DNA of 64,000 nucleotides from Vigna angularis (Eukaryota; Streptophyta; Magnoliopsida; Fabales; Fabaceae), in assembly GCF_016808095.1 (NCBI RefSeq), contig NC_068979.1, positions 22,155,444 to 22,219,443 on the forward strand, in the 5' to 3' direction. Numbering within the stretch: the stretch's first letter is position 1; every line of letters begins with the position of its first letter. The position numbers and the translations under genes are program-made. Positions 10,378 through 33,773 of the stretch are shown one piece after another. The notes under the pieces are model-generated. The model made no database searches. It had not been told where the DNA came from and saw only the letters and a program-made list of their open reading frames with translations.

Positions 10378-13300
10378 CTATATTACTTTTAATTATATTT
10401 TATAATTGAAAAAAGTAAACGAAATATACTTTACTTTCAATCATATCATATATTATAAATCACCCACTATTTTTTTATATAATTATACTATTAACTTTAT
10501 TATCTTAAAGTTGAAGTATTTCTTCATTCAAATAAAAATAATAATATAATATATTATTTATACTTATATGTAAAAGATATTGTTTTATGTCCATTTTTTT
10601 TTTAATTTTACCTTCCAAATGAATTCTTTTAAAATTTAAAATTATTTCAAAAAAATAAATAAAATTTATTTACAAAATAAATAAAAATATTTATATCAGA
10701 ATTTTAAATATGTTAACTTTAATTGAAAATTAAAATTAGTTACTCTTTAAATCTTCGGACTAATTTAATTTCTCATCTTTATAACCATGTAAACTTAATA
10801 TATTTAAACAACTTTTGTTAAGTTTATTTGAGGTTTTAAATACGTTTATCAACTAACATTAAAAGAAATTTTTGTCAAATAGTGTAAACTTCGATGCTAT
10901 CATGAGATGTGTTTGAAACGTCAAATAAATTTAACAAATTTTAGTTAAAAAAATTAAATTTTTACACATTCTAAAATTGAGGGACTAAATAAGACTAAAG
11001 TTTTGAGGAAGGACTAATTTTAATTTTCACTAAAACTTAAAAAATTTAAAAACATATTTAACCCTATTATTTATATTTATCTATATAATTATTTTTTATC
11101 ATAAAAATATTATTTTCACTAGTCATATATAATGTGCTTCCATACACTATGTTCTTACTTTTGTTATTAATTATATTGATTCTCAAATTATCAATATATT
11201 ATATATTAGATATAAAAGCACAATAAAAAAATAGTGAAAAAAAAACGCTCCTCTCATTAAAACTATGTAGGTAAGAATGAAAGAAAACGATATACAATAA
11301 AGAAAAGTTATTATCCTATTAAAAATAATTGTAGATGACTCTCATGATACTAATTATCTTTTACTGTTTTTTTACATGTTATTTAAAGCAATAAAACATA
11401 CATAAATCTTGGAATGATTCATTTATATTTTACTTCTTACTTATCTATTAAATTTGTTTAACATTTGATAGAATTTGTTTATCTTTTATAGCACAAGTGC
11501 ATACGTACACGTACATACATATATGTGTATATTTTTATATATTAATGTATTAGTTTATTTAACTTAGTTGAGAGTTTGAATGATATATGTCTATTTAATT
11601 TATATTGATATTTTTAGCTTATTGTTAGACTTTGTTTGATTTAAAAACTAAAGAACAATCTCGTTTCAAATGATACATTGAATGGAAAAGGTTTCACGTG
11701 TAATGTTAAAAGTCGGGTGATTTTTGTAACGAAAAAGATATATGTTGTAGTAATACAATAAAACAAGGTGGGTAACTTGTATATATTGGAAGGTTTCAAT
11801 AGGATAGACTCTGTCATTTGTTTCTTCGTATGCATTTTATAAGGCTTTGTAGCATTTGCATCTAAGTCACATGAGTGGGAGTCGGATGAAAGTTTTGTGT
11901 GAGCATGGGTGATTAAGTAGCTATCATAGTAAGGCTTTGCAATTATGTGAGTAATGCATATTTGGAAAGCAATATAGACAATCATTCTTAAGCTATTCTA
12001 ATTATTAATGTCCTTTAAGAGGTACTTTGTTAAAGAATGTAAATACTTAAAACTAACTTGAATTTTTAAGATGAGGAAATATTTAATGTTTTTCTCATTT
12101 TCATTAGTATATACTTTTATGCTTAATTAGACTTAACAAAAGGTATGGAGTACGATAATGGATAATGAGTTAGAATTATGTTTTAAGATATTTGGCAACT
12201 TCTACAAAGATTAAGGTATTATTGGACATTGTATTGTTTATTATGCTTCACAAAATAATAGGGTGACAAAAGAGATGAATAAGAAGATCTCATTGGAGAG
12301 AATAATGTGTATGTTGTCTCGTTCTGGATTGGATTAAAGACATTAGATTAGAATTTCCAACACAACATGCTTATTTGGAATCGATCTTTAGATATAACTA
12401 ATGAATTCAAGACTCATATATTAAGGTGTGATTTAGTAAACTAATAAACACTTCGATGTTAAAAGTGTTTTGTTGTTCAATATAATAATATCATACAAAT
12501 AGTGACAAACAAGAACTTATAGTCAAAATTAAAAATATTGTGACTATGAAATGTAAGGGTGTCAAAGTGAGTCTGTATGACTCGCACGAGTTTGCTCATT
12601 ATGGTTCAGCGAAAAAAAAAAGTCAACTCAACTTGACTCTCTTTTTGGTGAACCAAAAATTTTGTAACCTGATTCAATCTATCATAAATTGGTGGGTAAG
12701 TAGATTTTAATCCCCTCTTAGAGATAGTAAATACACTAAAAGGAACATAGCCTTACGGATGTTTTGTTTTTCTAAAGTATTTTATATATGTATTATAGTA
12801 TAATAAAAGTGTATTGACTTGAGTCATTATTTGATAACAATACAATTAAAGTGTAACCTATTTTACTAAACATTTTCACAAAGATAGTAGTTGAAAAATA
12901 AAGTGTCAAACTACATAATTTAGCAAACAAATAAATTAAACGTCCGAAGTATTAAAACATTATTGGACAACATTCTAGTATTAAAAAAAGTGTAAACCTA
13001 AACCTTAAACCCTAAACTATAATTAGAAGTAATAAGTGATTATAATAAAAAAAATGTAAAAAATGGTAAAAAAAAACTAATAAAGTATTGTTATTGGTAG
13101 GTTGTAGGTATAAAATTGGTTGTGTTGGGTCTATCAAGGGAAATGTTTAATGGAGAGATACAAATACCAATGAGATATGAGTTCAACCACATAAGGGATT
13201 GACACCACTTTCTACTTAAAACTTTAAGGTAATGGGTTAATGGATCTTTCACCTTTATATAGTATTTTAATTTAAAAATTCTATCTAACATGGGACTTAG

Positions 13301-14460
13301 ATTCACACTTGCATTTTCAACAATTTGTACTTTTATTCGATCCGTATATAATAGAACATTTGTTTAGTTCTCACGTGAGATCACCTCTACCTTAGCTCCT
13401 CTTAATCATTGAATCAAATGGAAAGGAACTAATTTCATGATGAGTTTTTGTTTTTGTTTTTTGAAAATTTTTATTATGTTTTTAGTTACTGAAAGATTAT
13501 ATCATCTCTTTTATGTGACATAAAAATGGCCATAGTAAGATATTTTTAATGAATAAGTTCAGAAAAATAAATACTTGAAATGAAATCTTCTTTTACAAAT
13601 TTTGAAAGATAAATAGAATGTGGCGTACTAAAATCTTTCATAATTTTCATGAAAATAAAAAAGAGATGAAAGAGATTGAATAAGTAAAGAAAATCATATT
13701 AGAAAAAAAATGAGAAATAATGAAAAAAAAAATATAGAACAAGAAAGAAAACCGTTTGAAAAGAGAAAAATAAACAAAAGAGTGAAAAGAAAAACATTAT
13801 AAGAAATTGAAAATAAAAAGGAGAAAAATAAATAAACTAGTTGTTTGTTCAGAGGCTGAGTGCTTTTGTGTATGAACTGATAATGTTCTACTTATACCAA
13901 CATTTGAAAGTTACCTGTAGGTTTGGGTTAGGCTAGGTTTTATGATGGAGACATGGGGTCTGCTTTTAGAATTCTATCTTCATGGTATGCTCTACTTTGG
14001 TATCATCTCTTTGGAATATAATTAATATAATTACAGCATCCAATTTAACAATTATTTTACTTTAATTCAATTTTATGTGTTGGGTATGAAATTATTATAT
14101 AATGAATTGTTTTAATAAACCTTTTCTAAAATTAAAAAAACACTTATGAAATATTAAAAAATAATATATGAATGAATATTCTCCAAAAACACAATTATTT
14201 TATCTAGTTCCAACAGCGAAAGGTTGGCCATGAGAGAAATAAAAGGTGGGGTCGTAATCTAGCAATAAATCAGAATAGTCATTTCCCATAGTTTCTCTCT
14301 CACAAACACAAAATCTTTCTTATCCTCACACGATTGAGTGAAAAATGAAAATTAGGAGCAGAAAAATATTTGATGAAAAAAGACTTCAAAAAGAAAAAAA
14401 ATTGGGTCGTAAAAGTATTGTAGTTAACTGTTGTATTAAAAAAACATATTTATTTGAATA

Positions 14461-14464
<4 letters not shown>

Positions 14465-14512
<48 letters not shown>
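14465..14512. repeat. (AT)n microsatellite
   Basis: Uninterrupted AT dinucleotide repeat of about 24 units. Confidence 0.97.
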
Positions 14513-14516
<4 letters not shown>

Positions 14517-15641
14517 GGACTTGCGTAAATAAGTAGATGATTTTTTCAAAAGATTCATTTATGTAAAAAAATTAATATCACTTGATACACTCATTTATTT
14601 TAGTTTAAATCAAAACAAACAAAGCCACCGAATATGGCTAAACAAATTAAAAATGTTAAAATATATTAAAAAAGATAATTTTTTAAATTAAACTTTTTTT
14701 ACGATAAAGAAATTTATATAATTGGTTATATTTTAAACATAACTATTTATGCATAATCTTAAAAAAATTATTTTATGCCACCATAATTATATATATCACT
14801 AGCTTTATAATTTTTTATTAATTATCAAAAAAATTATTAATATATGTTTTATATTATGATGAAATAAATAATTAAATTAAATATTTTTGTTATTTTCTGA
14901 AAATATTTTAATTTTTTTATTTTGAAATACACTTTTTAAGATTTGTAATGATTTTTATTTTAATTTAAAATTTATTTTATATTTTTTAAATTAATTTGTA
15001 TATTAAACTATTTTATAATTCTTTTAGCTGTAGTTCAATAATTAAATAATTTTTTTATTTTTTAATTCCCAAACTTTTTTACTTTCTCAAATGTATGTCT
15101 GCCAGATTGATCCGACGTGGAAGGAGTATGTCCTCCACGTGTATCCAAACTTGAAGATCCGGATTAAAAAAATGGGAGAGAAGTTCAAAAGTATAATACT
15201 AATTAATTTGTATACGATCTAAAAATTAAAGTTGTATTATTACACAATATAAGTTTATATTCTTTTAAATAAACTCCAAATATTTTCTTAAGTATTTTTA
15301 TGAAAAAATAAGACAGGGTTTTTTTGACAAGCTATAATTAATTTAGGTTAATTTAGGTTAATTTATAGAAAAATGAATTGTAATTTATATTTAAAATAAT
15401 GTTAATTTATTTATGAAAAGAATAATATTTTTGTGATGATGAGAGGGAGGAGTATTTGATTTTGTGTGTATTATTATGGTAAAAAAGAGAGAGTAAGGAA
15501 TAGGATGGGGTAGGAAGGAGTACCATAAATGGGTGAAGAGGATGAAGACTGAAAATGGCATAAGCGTGACGCACAGTGTCAGACACAGTCTCACACTGAC
15601 TTAAAGAGGCCAATCATTTCTCCCTTTTAATCACACACGCT

Positions 15642-15664
15642 AAAAAAAAAAAAAAAAAAAAAAA
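15642..15664. repeat. Poly-A tract
   Basis: Run of 23 A bases followed by CTCACGTGTTTC. It lies inside a less AT-rich island; it could be the tail of an old retroposed sequence, but no duplication flanking it was identified. Confidence 0.9.
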
Positions 15665-18600
15665 CTCACGTGTTTCATATTTTCAGCCCCTCCCCTGCCC
15701 TTTATTCTGATCTGCACGCGGAACATCTTGTTAATTTCTCTTATTATATATTAAGTTGTTGTTTTCAGCCGCCGCGTGTGTTCCATTCCGCTGCCAAAAG
15801 TCAAAGCATTCCAACTTGGCGGTGCTGTGCCCAATGAATGTAGACGTCTCCGTACACTTTCTCTTTCTTCTTTTCATTACGCTGCCCCGTCACTTCACGC
15901 TTCCCCATCATCATATATCATTTTTAAATAATCATATTCCTCCCTTTCCACGAATCCTCATTCTTCACACCACTTATTTCATATCTTAATCCATCTTATC
16001 GTTAACATAATCTTACACTAAGCTATCTTCTTTTAATCAATTCTTCTCTAAGACCACTTTATCACCCATGCACTGCACTATCCTTCTTTTATTCTTTCAC
16101 AAGAGTGTCTGGAGGTCTGTTTTCTAGTTCCAACTTTCCAAGTTTCATGTTTGAGTCCTGAAACTTACTTAGTTATAACATGATTCAAGTTTTAAGGTTG
16201 GATTTCATGGAAATGTGGTAATAACTTCAAATAAAACGATTTCATAATTATATAAATTGATATAAAAATACTTTCTAATGCATATATTATACTTCGATTT
16301 TTTAGAAACTAAAACATAACATGATAAGATGATACTTTTGAAATTTTCAGAAACATATATATCTCAGTTAAAATATAAATAGGGTCTCGAAATTAGAATT
16401 CGATTTATTTTTTAACATTATATTAGAATTATGAATTAAAATTTATCTTCAGTTAAAATATAAATATGGTCCGGAATTAGAATTTGAATTATTTTTCAGC
16501 ATTATATCAGAATCATAAATTGAAATTTATCTAATTTATTATTAGAAATATTTGTTATTTATTTAATCTATTACGTTATTTAATATCAAATTCAAAATCT
16601 TATCTTGATTATAAATAACACGATTTTGTAATATATAAATATATATAAATTCCATTTTTCTAATTAATTTTATACAGTTAACTTTTTATATATATAAAAA
16701 CTAAGACAAAAACAATGAATAGAAAGGTATGAGTGGACGGTGTGGATTAGAAATAGCATGTTGAGTGAGTGATGATATTACATGTCTCCCACGTTTGAGT
16801 TAGTAGGAACATATGGGGAAGAGGTTGATGTAGTGTAGCAGGGCAAGGTTGAAGAGAGAAAGCAACAACAAATTTTGGGTCAACACGTGAACGCTGCTAA
16901 TGATTCCCTACAATGTTTTCAAAAATGCGACCCCGCGTAAGACTTAGTGGGTCACAAAATATACACTGCGTTTTTTTTTCACATAATCATTTTTCTCTGT
17001 CACTGTAACATAGTTTTGCCATGTTTTTTTACATCATATTACCTCTTCTTCAACTTTAGAAATAATAAACAAGCAAAAAATGTTACACTTGAAAAAAAAA
17101 ATGAATTGATTAATTATTGTTAGAAGTAAAAGATACAATATGGCACTTTTATAACAGATCTACGTCGAGTTCGAACCGAGTACGACATTTTGAGAAAGTG
17201 CACGGGCGAAGGGAACGGTGGCATGGCTTAAAGCACGTGACTTTTTGAGTAAAAATATAAATAATATCTTTTTTGTTTGAATAAATTTTTTATAGTATTT
17301 CAAAATCATATTTTTTTTATTAAGCATGTTTTGATCCGTGTAAAATGCTAATAATTATGAAATTATAAATTTATACTTCATTTAAAAGCTTTATAATATT
17401 TTTTATAAATAATTAATTTATAATGATACATATATATTACATAATAATATAAAAAACTTGCAATTCTTAATCATCCTATTTAAGCTGATAATACGATAAA
17501 CTTTAAATAGGCTTTCATTTAAATTCGTATAATAAAATATTTTTTAAATAGGCTTTCATTTAATCCAGCCAAAATCTTTAAGAAAATTACTATAACAAGA
17601 CATTGACGAGATTCATGCCTTGTTTATTTAAAACATGTCGAACTTAGGTATACTAAAATTTGACTCGATTTCTTCTATTTTTCACAAGTAATTATAACAA
17701 GAAAAATGCTAGAAATAAAATTTTGTAAATCTTACGGCTCAAATTTAATTACCCCTTCTATTGATTTAGAGTGGTCAAGCAATAGTAGCATTAATAAACT
17801 ACAAAGCTTTCTTGAAGGAACCGATCCATACGAGTTATAAATTCTTACTAAAACAATTGCAGCATTTTTTAATTAAAAAAACTAAAATATTTTTCTCATT
17901 ATATTTTTTTATTTTGTTCAAACATTTGTACTTATCAATGGTAACAAATTTAGATATAAATATCATGATATATTTTATTTAAACTTCTGAATATACTCAA
18001 AATTTTATACCCCTCAACAAAATTATATTTCTTTCATATTATTTATGTCTTATTTAATTATTATTGTTACTAGTATGAATACAATCATTAGATTTTTAAC
18101 TAATATATTAATTAATTTAATGACCATTTCGATTTTAAAATCAGTGTAATAGCCAGTGTTATATAAAAGCTTTATTATTATCTTCAAAAAAAAAAATATA
18201 ATATAAAGAAAAAACCAATATAAACACAGATTACAAGTTTCTTTAATAAACTTGTTCAATTCTTATGTTCAACCAGATAGAAGGATTAATGCATCCTTAC
18301 AAGTGTTTTCTCTTTATTTTTCTTCATACATAGTTTAACAAATTGTTTCGGAGAATGGGGTAGAAGATTATTCTTTCACTTGTTATTTTCTATTCTATCT
18401 AGGATTGTTCTTGTAAAATCTATTTTTTTTTTATTTTTTTAAAATCTTAATAGAGCGGGTGGGTTAAACAGCTCATAAGTATGTTTTATTTTGTTAATCA
18501 TATTAAGTTTATGCTGATGATTTTAATGTGTACGTTACTGAAGAATTACTTATAGAGATTATGGTCTATTGATAAACCATGGTCTCCAAAATTATTAGAA

Positions 18601-20904
18601 AGTATTTAGAAAGCACTGATTCTTATGAGAATAGACCATCCGGTCTTATAAGAGTAAGGGATGTGTTGACCGGACTATCAAGTACACAAATTATTATTTT
18701 TCTTTAAACTTTAAAATAAAATATTTCCTTCTTTTCTATTTACATTATATTTGTTTAAAAAAACATTGTTTTAATAAGCCTATGGTGTAAGGAAAGAAAA
18801 GGGGCTAAAAGATGTTATTAGTGAGATTTGACACTAAAAAGAGTTTGGGAAATGGTGGTTATTGAAGATAAAAGAGTGATAATATGTGAAAGGGATGTTT
18901 GAGGAGGTGAGTCAACATGAGTCGATAATGGCGATGTGTGGTGTGTAGTTAGAGACGAGGATCCCCCACGTTCTTCACGCATTTAATTCTGTCGCTACTT
19001 AAACCATCAACTTCTCCAACTTCCTTCATTAATACTCTTAATTATCCCTCTGCTTAAATTAACCCTCCTAATTTTTAATATTAATGTTTCTCAGTTTCAA
19101 ATCTAAGTGAAGATTTTCTTTCTAATTAAATCGTGTTTCAACTTTTTCGCTTGAAGAGAATCACTACCCTTGATAGATGGCATTGCAGCTTCAAGCTTAA
19201 TATTACTAATTTTCTTTTCTTTCTCTACCTCAAGAATATTTCAATAATTCGCATACTTTAAGAGGAAATGGCTAGAAATTTGCGGTGGCTTTTTAATGGA
19301 ATCGCCTGATAGAAAGAAAAAATAAAAATAAACTACTGTATTGTAATTACACTTTCAATTAAAAGAATAAATAAAAGTATACCAGATACCTTTGATAAAG
19401 TGATATCTTCTTAATACTTAACAAAAGAGATGTTATCATATATTAATAATAAATATGTAATTTTTCTCAAGATAGATTGTCTTAGCATTATATACCTTTT
19501 AAAGAGATTTACTGATAATAATATTTAAATCAACTTTTATCTTTATATTAATTGTTTATTTATTCATATTATTTAACATAAAATTTTGGTGAATATTTAC
19601 TCAAAATAATATGTATTTCTTTTAAGAAAAGTCTTACTAATTAAAAAAGAGTAATTTTAAAACATAGTCAAATTTTGACATCAACATTTTCATATTTATT
19701 TGGAAGCAATGCAACATCAAAGTCATGTTTTCTAAATACCATGATATCATTGCTTCTTCTTCAATGCAAACCCCTGACACACACTAATAAATTTGTTGAC
19801 GTTGTTCTTTCTACTTGTAATTTCCATAAACATATTGACAATAATAATAATTTCTTGTTGATAATTTGTGCACCCAAAGGCACCTTTCACACAATTATTA
19901 TCCATCATCACCATTTCAAATAGGAGAATATATAACTTCAACAAAGTCATTACACAGATAAAAATCATCACTACAAATACTAAATGTATATATCCAATTG
20001 TTTTTCTTGTTTAAAATCTGAACTTTGGTGAATATGTAATTGAAAAGAAGAAGTTTATATAGAAGCTATGAGATGAAATGTTAGGTGGAAAGATTTGCAG
20101 CATAAAGTGTGAATACGTGGATTCAGATGTATCACCAAAAATATGCTATAAAAGTAGAATGACATTATTTTTGAATTGCATTTAATTAATACAAGGGCAA
20201 TATCACTACGGTGGGTGTCATCTAACACGCAATGTAAGCGCAAAACATGTCTTTTCTAGCTTAAGTCAGGACCAGACATGTTAACTAATATCAAAACAAG
20301 CCTAATATTTTAATATTTTAATATTTTAATAACACAGACTTATAAGCCTGGTACTCACGTGCTTTGTTTTTTTTTTTGTCAATAACTATAAGAGTTTTTC
20401 AGTTTGGGTAAGTTGTGTTTGTTTGTGGACACTTCTCCTTGCACCTTTAATTTTTTTTCTTTTAATTTCTATTTTTTTTAATGTCACTATCCTTTTGACA
20501 AGGATCCTTTTGCTGAAGGAATATGACACTAACATATTAAGTGAATGTAAGAAGATACTAAAATCATTCAAAAATAACTTGTTATATTTCATTTTTAGCA
20601 TTTATTTTCTTTTAATTTAATATTTTTAAATAAAATCATATTTAATAAAGTAGAAGATGAATGGTAGAAAGAAAAAGAAGTATTTTAAAGTTAACTTAAT
20701 TGAAAAAGTAATTTAATAGACATTGAAATGAAAAATTATAAAGAAATAGAGCAACATAAAAGATGATTGGTTATTTTTGGTGGAAGGAGGAATGGTGAGG
20801 TGCTTTCAGCAAAACCCCCAATTAATTCATTCCATAAATAAACTAGTTATCTAAATACCCACCCATTTGCGTTTCAATTTTCTTCATTTCTCTTTTACGT
20901 CTCC

Positions 20905-29968
<9,064 letters not shown>

Positions 29969-30267
29969 ATAGCCGCGATGTCACTTTCGCTAAAATGATT
30001 TTGGTGCCAAAATCTCAAAACATTGAACCCCTTTTCCCTCTCATTTCAAACGAATTTCACCTTCCCTCCTCTTCTTCTTCGTATCAAAACCCTAACCCCC
30101 AAACCCCGCTTTCCCAATTTGTTATCCTTTGATTTATAATCCAAATTCCCCCCAATTTTTTTCAGTTCAAAAGCCTCCACCTTCATTTTTAGTCATTGTT
30201 CAATTGTTCAACATCATTTAAACCCCAAACTTTTCAACCCTAACTTTTCTCCGCCTCGCGAAATTCA

Positions 30268-33200
30268 ATGTGTTTCTCACTCCCTTCACCCGCTAGGTCC
30301 GCAGAGGGGCCAATGGAGGTTTCTCCCGCTACTAATTTCGTTTCCGAAACTCTATGTCCCCCTGAATCGGTCGGCGATTGTTGCGATCATTCTGGTCGGT
30401 TATCGGCCGTCGGAGAATCTACTCTTCCGGTGGGTTACGGTGTTTGCGGCGAGGACGCTGCGCAAGAGAATTGTAATACGGACACGCAGTTCCGGCAGCT
30501 CAACAACGATTCGACTCTGCTGTTGACTTCTTGTTCACCCGTCTCGGCGGTGGCGCCGGAATCGTGGGTTACTACCCAAGGGAACTGGCTCTTAGATGAG
30601 AACGAGGGTTCAATGGGTGCAGAATCTGTCTTTGCAATTGGGCCTTCTAACATGGTTGTGGTCGTTGTTTTCTTTGGCTTTATTTTTTTAATGGTTTTTT
30701 CTCTTAATTTTTATACTGATGATATTGTGTTCCGTTTAACAGGGAGCAGGACTTTCGAATCTCGGCAATACGTGTTTTCTCAATGCTATACTGCAATGCT
30801 TTACACATACAGTGCCTCTAGTTCAGGGTATTCGTGCGTGTACTCATAATTTCCCCTGCCCTGGTGAGTTATGCTTGTTTGAATTTTAATTTTGGTGTTG
30901 TTTATACGTGTTTAGTTCTAGTGTATTGGGTGATCTGTAGTATTGTTGAGGGACCTGTCAGTTACTGATGATCAGCTCTTTGTTCATTACTTTTGTGGTT
31001 GACTGATTGAGCGGGGTGGATTATCTTTAGGATTGAAATTTCTAAAGCAGCGCCTTTACATCTGTTTGCTCCTTGCTGTTGTGTGTATGGTTTGAGTATC
31101 TGTCTATTTCTCTTGTATAGATTCTGATTTTTGTGATTGGAAATTTCAGGTCACATGGATCGCTTCTGTGTTATATGCACTTTTCGTGACCAGGTTGAAC
31201 GTTCCTTGTCCGCATGTGGACGGACTCTCTCACCTTTGAAATTCGTGAACAATTTAAGTTGTATCCTTCTATTATGACTTCCATGATGATTGTTTAACTA
31301 GCTCGCAGTCTAATGTGGATCTGTGCCCACTCACTTGGTTGGAAGAATTAAGGATTGTTACTAGTAGTAACTTTTGCATGATTAGCTTGTGAAATATAAC
31401 TTTTGAACACTGCAAGATTGATTTATTTTTTCACTTATGACTGTTGTAATCCATAACTATCATCATTACAGTTTTTTCTTCTGGATTTAGAAGATATCAG
31501 CAGGAGGATGCCCATGAATTCATGCAGTGTGCTTTAGATAAACTGGAAAGGTGTTTCCTAGATTTGAAGAAGACCGATTTAAATTTTGAAGATGATAATC
31601 TTGTACAGAAAGTATTTGGTGGTCGTCTCATAAGCAAAGTATGACAGTGAAGTACATTGTTAAACACTTTGGGTTTTGGCACCTTTATTTGTCTTGTGTT
31701 CGCATAGTTATCTTTTGTTGGAATTTTTGTTTTGGTTTTGATTAACAATGTTGTGTTTGCTAAATTGCTAATATTTATCTGTTCATTCTGTTTGTGTTTT
31801 AGCTTCAATGTTGTAGCTGTGGTTGCACTTCTGACACTTATGAGCCGTTAATTGACATGAGTTTAGAGATAGAAAGTGTAGATTCTCTTCCAAGTGCTCT
31901 GGAATCTTTTACTAAGGTGGAAAAGATTGACGCAAATTTTAGATGTGATAGCTGCAAGGAAGAAGTGTCCATGGAGAAGCAGCTTATGTTGGATTTGACA
32001 CCATCAATTGCAGCATTTCATTTAAAAAGATTTAAGACCGATGGGATTCTTGTTGAGAAGATTGATAAGCATATTGATTTCCCATTGGAGTTAGACTTGC
32101 AACCATACACCATTTCTAATCAAAACAATGATGTGAGTTGTGGTTTTATTGCCGAACTTACATTTACTAGATCTTTGCACGTGTGTAGTTTTTTGGTTGT
32201 TTTGTTTCCCTCATGAATTCTGTGTTCTGACTCATTTTTATGCTGATAGGTACTGATGAAATATGATTTATATGCCATTGTTGTGCATACTGGATTTTCT
32301 TCTACTTCAGGGCATTACTTCTGCTTTATTCGCTCTGGTCCAGACACATGGCACAAGTTGGATGATTCAATGGTATTATTGTTTCCCCTTTAGATGTTCG
32401 TAGATATTTTGTGTACGTGTTCGATGTTAAAATGTTAGTTCTTCCTAATGTTTCTTCATGGTACTAGATATTTCATTGGCTATTGTGTTATTAAGTTAGA
32501 GAAATATATTTGACCTTTGTTTGATAGTTCATGCCTTTTGGTTTGACATGTTCAGTATACAGTTTCCTGTAGTTAAAAGTGATACTACCATAAATAGTTT
32601 AGTTTAGTTTAATATTACCTTGTTTCCTATATAAGCATGTAAAATTGCTATGATTGAACTATGGTAACATTCTGTGTTCTATTCTCCCAACATTTAGTCT
32701 TCCATAGCTTAAACAAGTTCGTTTCTTCTGTAGTTTCTTTTTCATGTGGTTTGTGCTATTGTAATTATTGTGTTGGTTAATGTTCATTCTAAAGTTAAAA
32801 CATGTGTATCTGGGGTTTTTCTTCAGGTTACTGAGGTATCGGGAGACTCTGTACGGTCTCAGGAAGCATACATACTGTTTTATGCAAGACAGGGTACTCC
32901 ATGGTTTTCTAGTATCATGGAATCTCAAAAGCAATGTTTGGATCCAAATATTTCAAGTACATCTCCTACGTCTGTTTTAGACGTTGGTGATGACATGGCT
33001 AAATCTAATCCCAGTTTTGTTCCAAGTACTGAAGAAGGTGGGGCTGGTGTATCCAAAGGATGTTCTGATCCTCCGTTTGATTATTTTTGTTCAGACAGAC
33101 TTGCTTTTTCTGAAACAAATGACACTAAAGATGCTACTCATGGCTGTGGACAACTTCTCTACGGGTCAAATCAGGAGAGCATTTCTTTCCATAGCAGCTC

Positions 33201-33773
33201 TAAAGATGTTGAAACCCAAAAGTTTTCCAGGAACAGGGTGACCTTGGATGGTCGTTCCATGATTGATGGAAAATCTTATACGGAGAATGCTAGTCTTGAT
33301 AATAACTATGATTGTGAGGAAGTTGTTGATTTAAGAGAGAGTGCTTGTTCACTATCTCTGCCTTCGCCTCCGCCCACCTCCCCTCTTGATGATGCTTCAG
33401 GTAGTGAATATAATTATGCTAATTGCCTTTTTTTTCAGCATTATCTCTATGGATGATTTGTTTGTTTAATAAGTTTGAGTTGGATTTGTCAGATAAATTT
33501 CGTGTCTTACGTGATAAATCGAAGGAGAGTAAGCAGAGCCGTAGAAGACCACTCAATCAGTGTAACAAGGATCCTGAACGACAAGAAGCTGTGAAATATC
33601 TGAACAAGACTGGTTCAAGGAGAGGGGAACTTTTGAAATATGTTCAAGATGGAGCTTCAAACAAGAGAAAAAAAGTGGATTCATTGCAGTGTAAGAAAAC
33701 CACCTCTCTTGATCGCAAAAAATCAAACCAAACATCTGTCAGCCGCCCTGTGGCAGCTGGAATTTCACAGTGA
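30268..33773 (+). CDS. Ubiquitin-specific protease, UBP20/21-like
   Basis: A cysteine protease that removes ubiquitin from proteins. Eight exons fit: 30268-30660, 30743-30863, 31150-31260, 31472-31638, 31803-32132, 32250-32372, 32827-33400 and 33493-33773, giving 699 residues, near the size of Arabidopsis UBP20. The Cys box GLSNLGNTCFLNAILQ holds catalytic Cys at about 142; QQEDAHEF is the conserved block after it; zinc-type pairs CCSCGC and CDSC are in exon 5; the His box GHYFCFIRSG has His at about 396, and KLDDS supplies the third residue at about 412. FTHTVPLV after the Cys box points to the UBP20/21 branch. The C-terminus is basic and low complexity. A second in-frame ATG at 30313 may be the true start. 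The exon 1 donor is weak and the last acceptor has an upstream in-frame alternative at 33438. Confidence 0.9.

Larger units (their letters stand above)
9172..20904. other. Long AT-rich intergenic region
   Basis: No gene is supported in 11.7 kb. The first 300 bp hold the MYC2-like gene's leader and promoter. The rest is mostly AT-rich with (AT)n tracts and a poly-A run. A few islands of more balanced composition stand out: 10040-10250, 15100-15180 (contains a CACGTG G-box and an imperfect hairpin), 15540-15960, 16720-17250 and 18780-19080. They lack long ORFs or splice structure and could be distal regulatory DNA of the MYC2-like gene, non-coding transcripts or old transposon remnants. Open frames here are all short. 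Confidence 0.65.

Noticed and set aside
12993..13019. Interstitial telomere repeat (CCCTAAA-like)
   Set aside because: Only about three degenerate units, within chance for AT-rich plant DNA.
33401..33438. 38-base last intron in the UBP gene
   Set aside because: Too short for a typical plant intron; the acceptor at 33492 is preferred.
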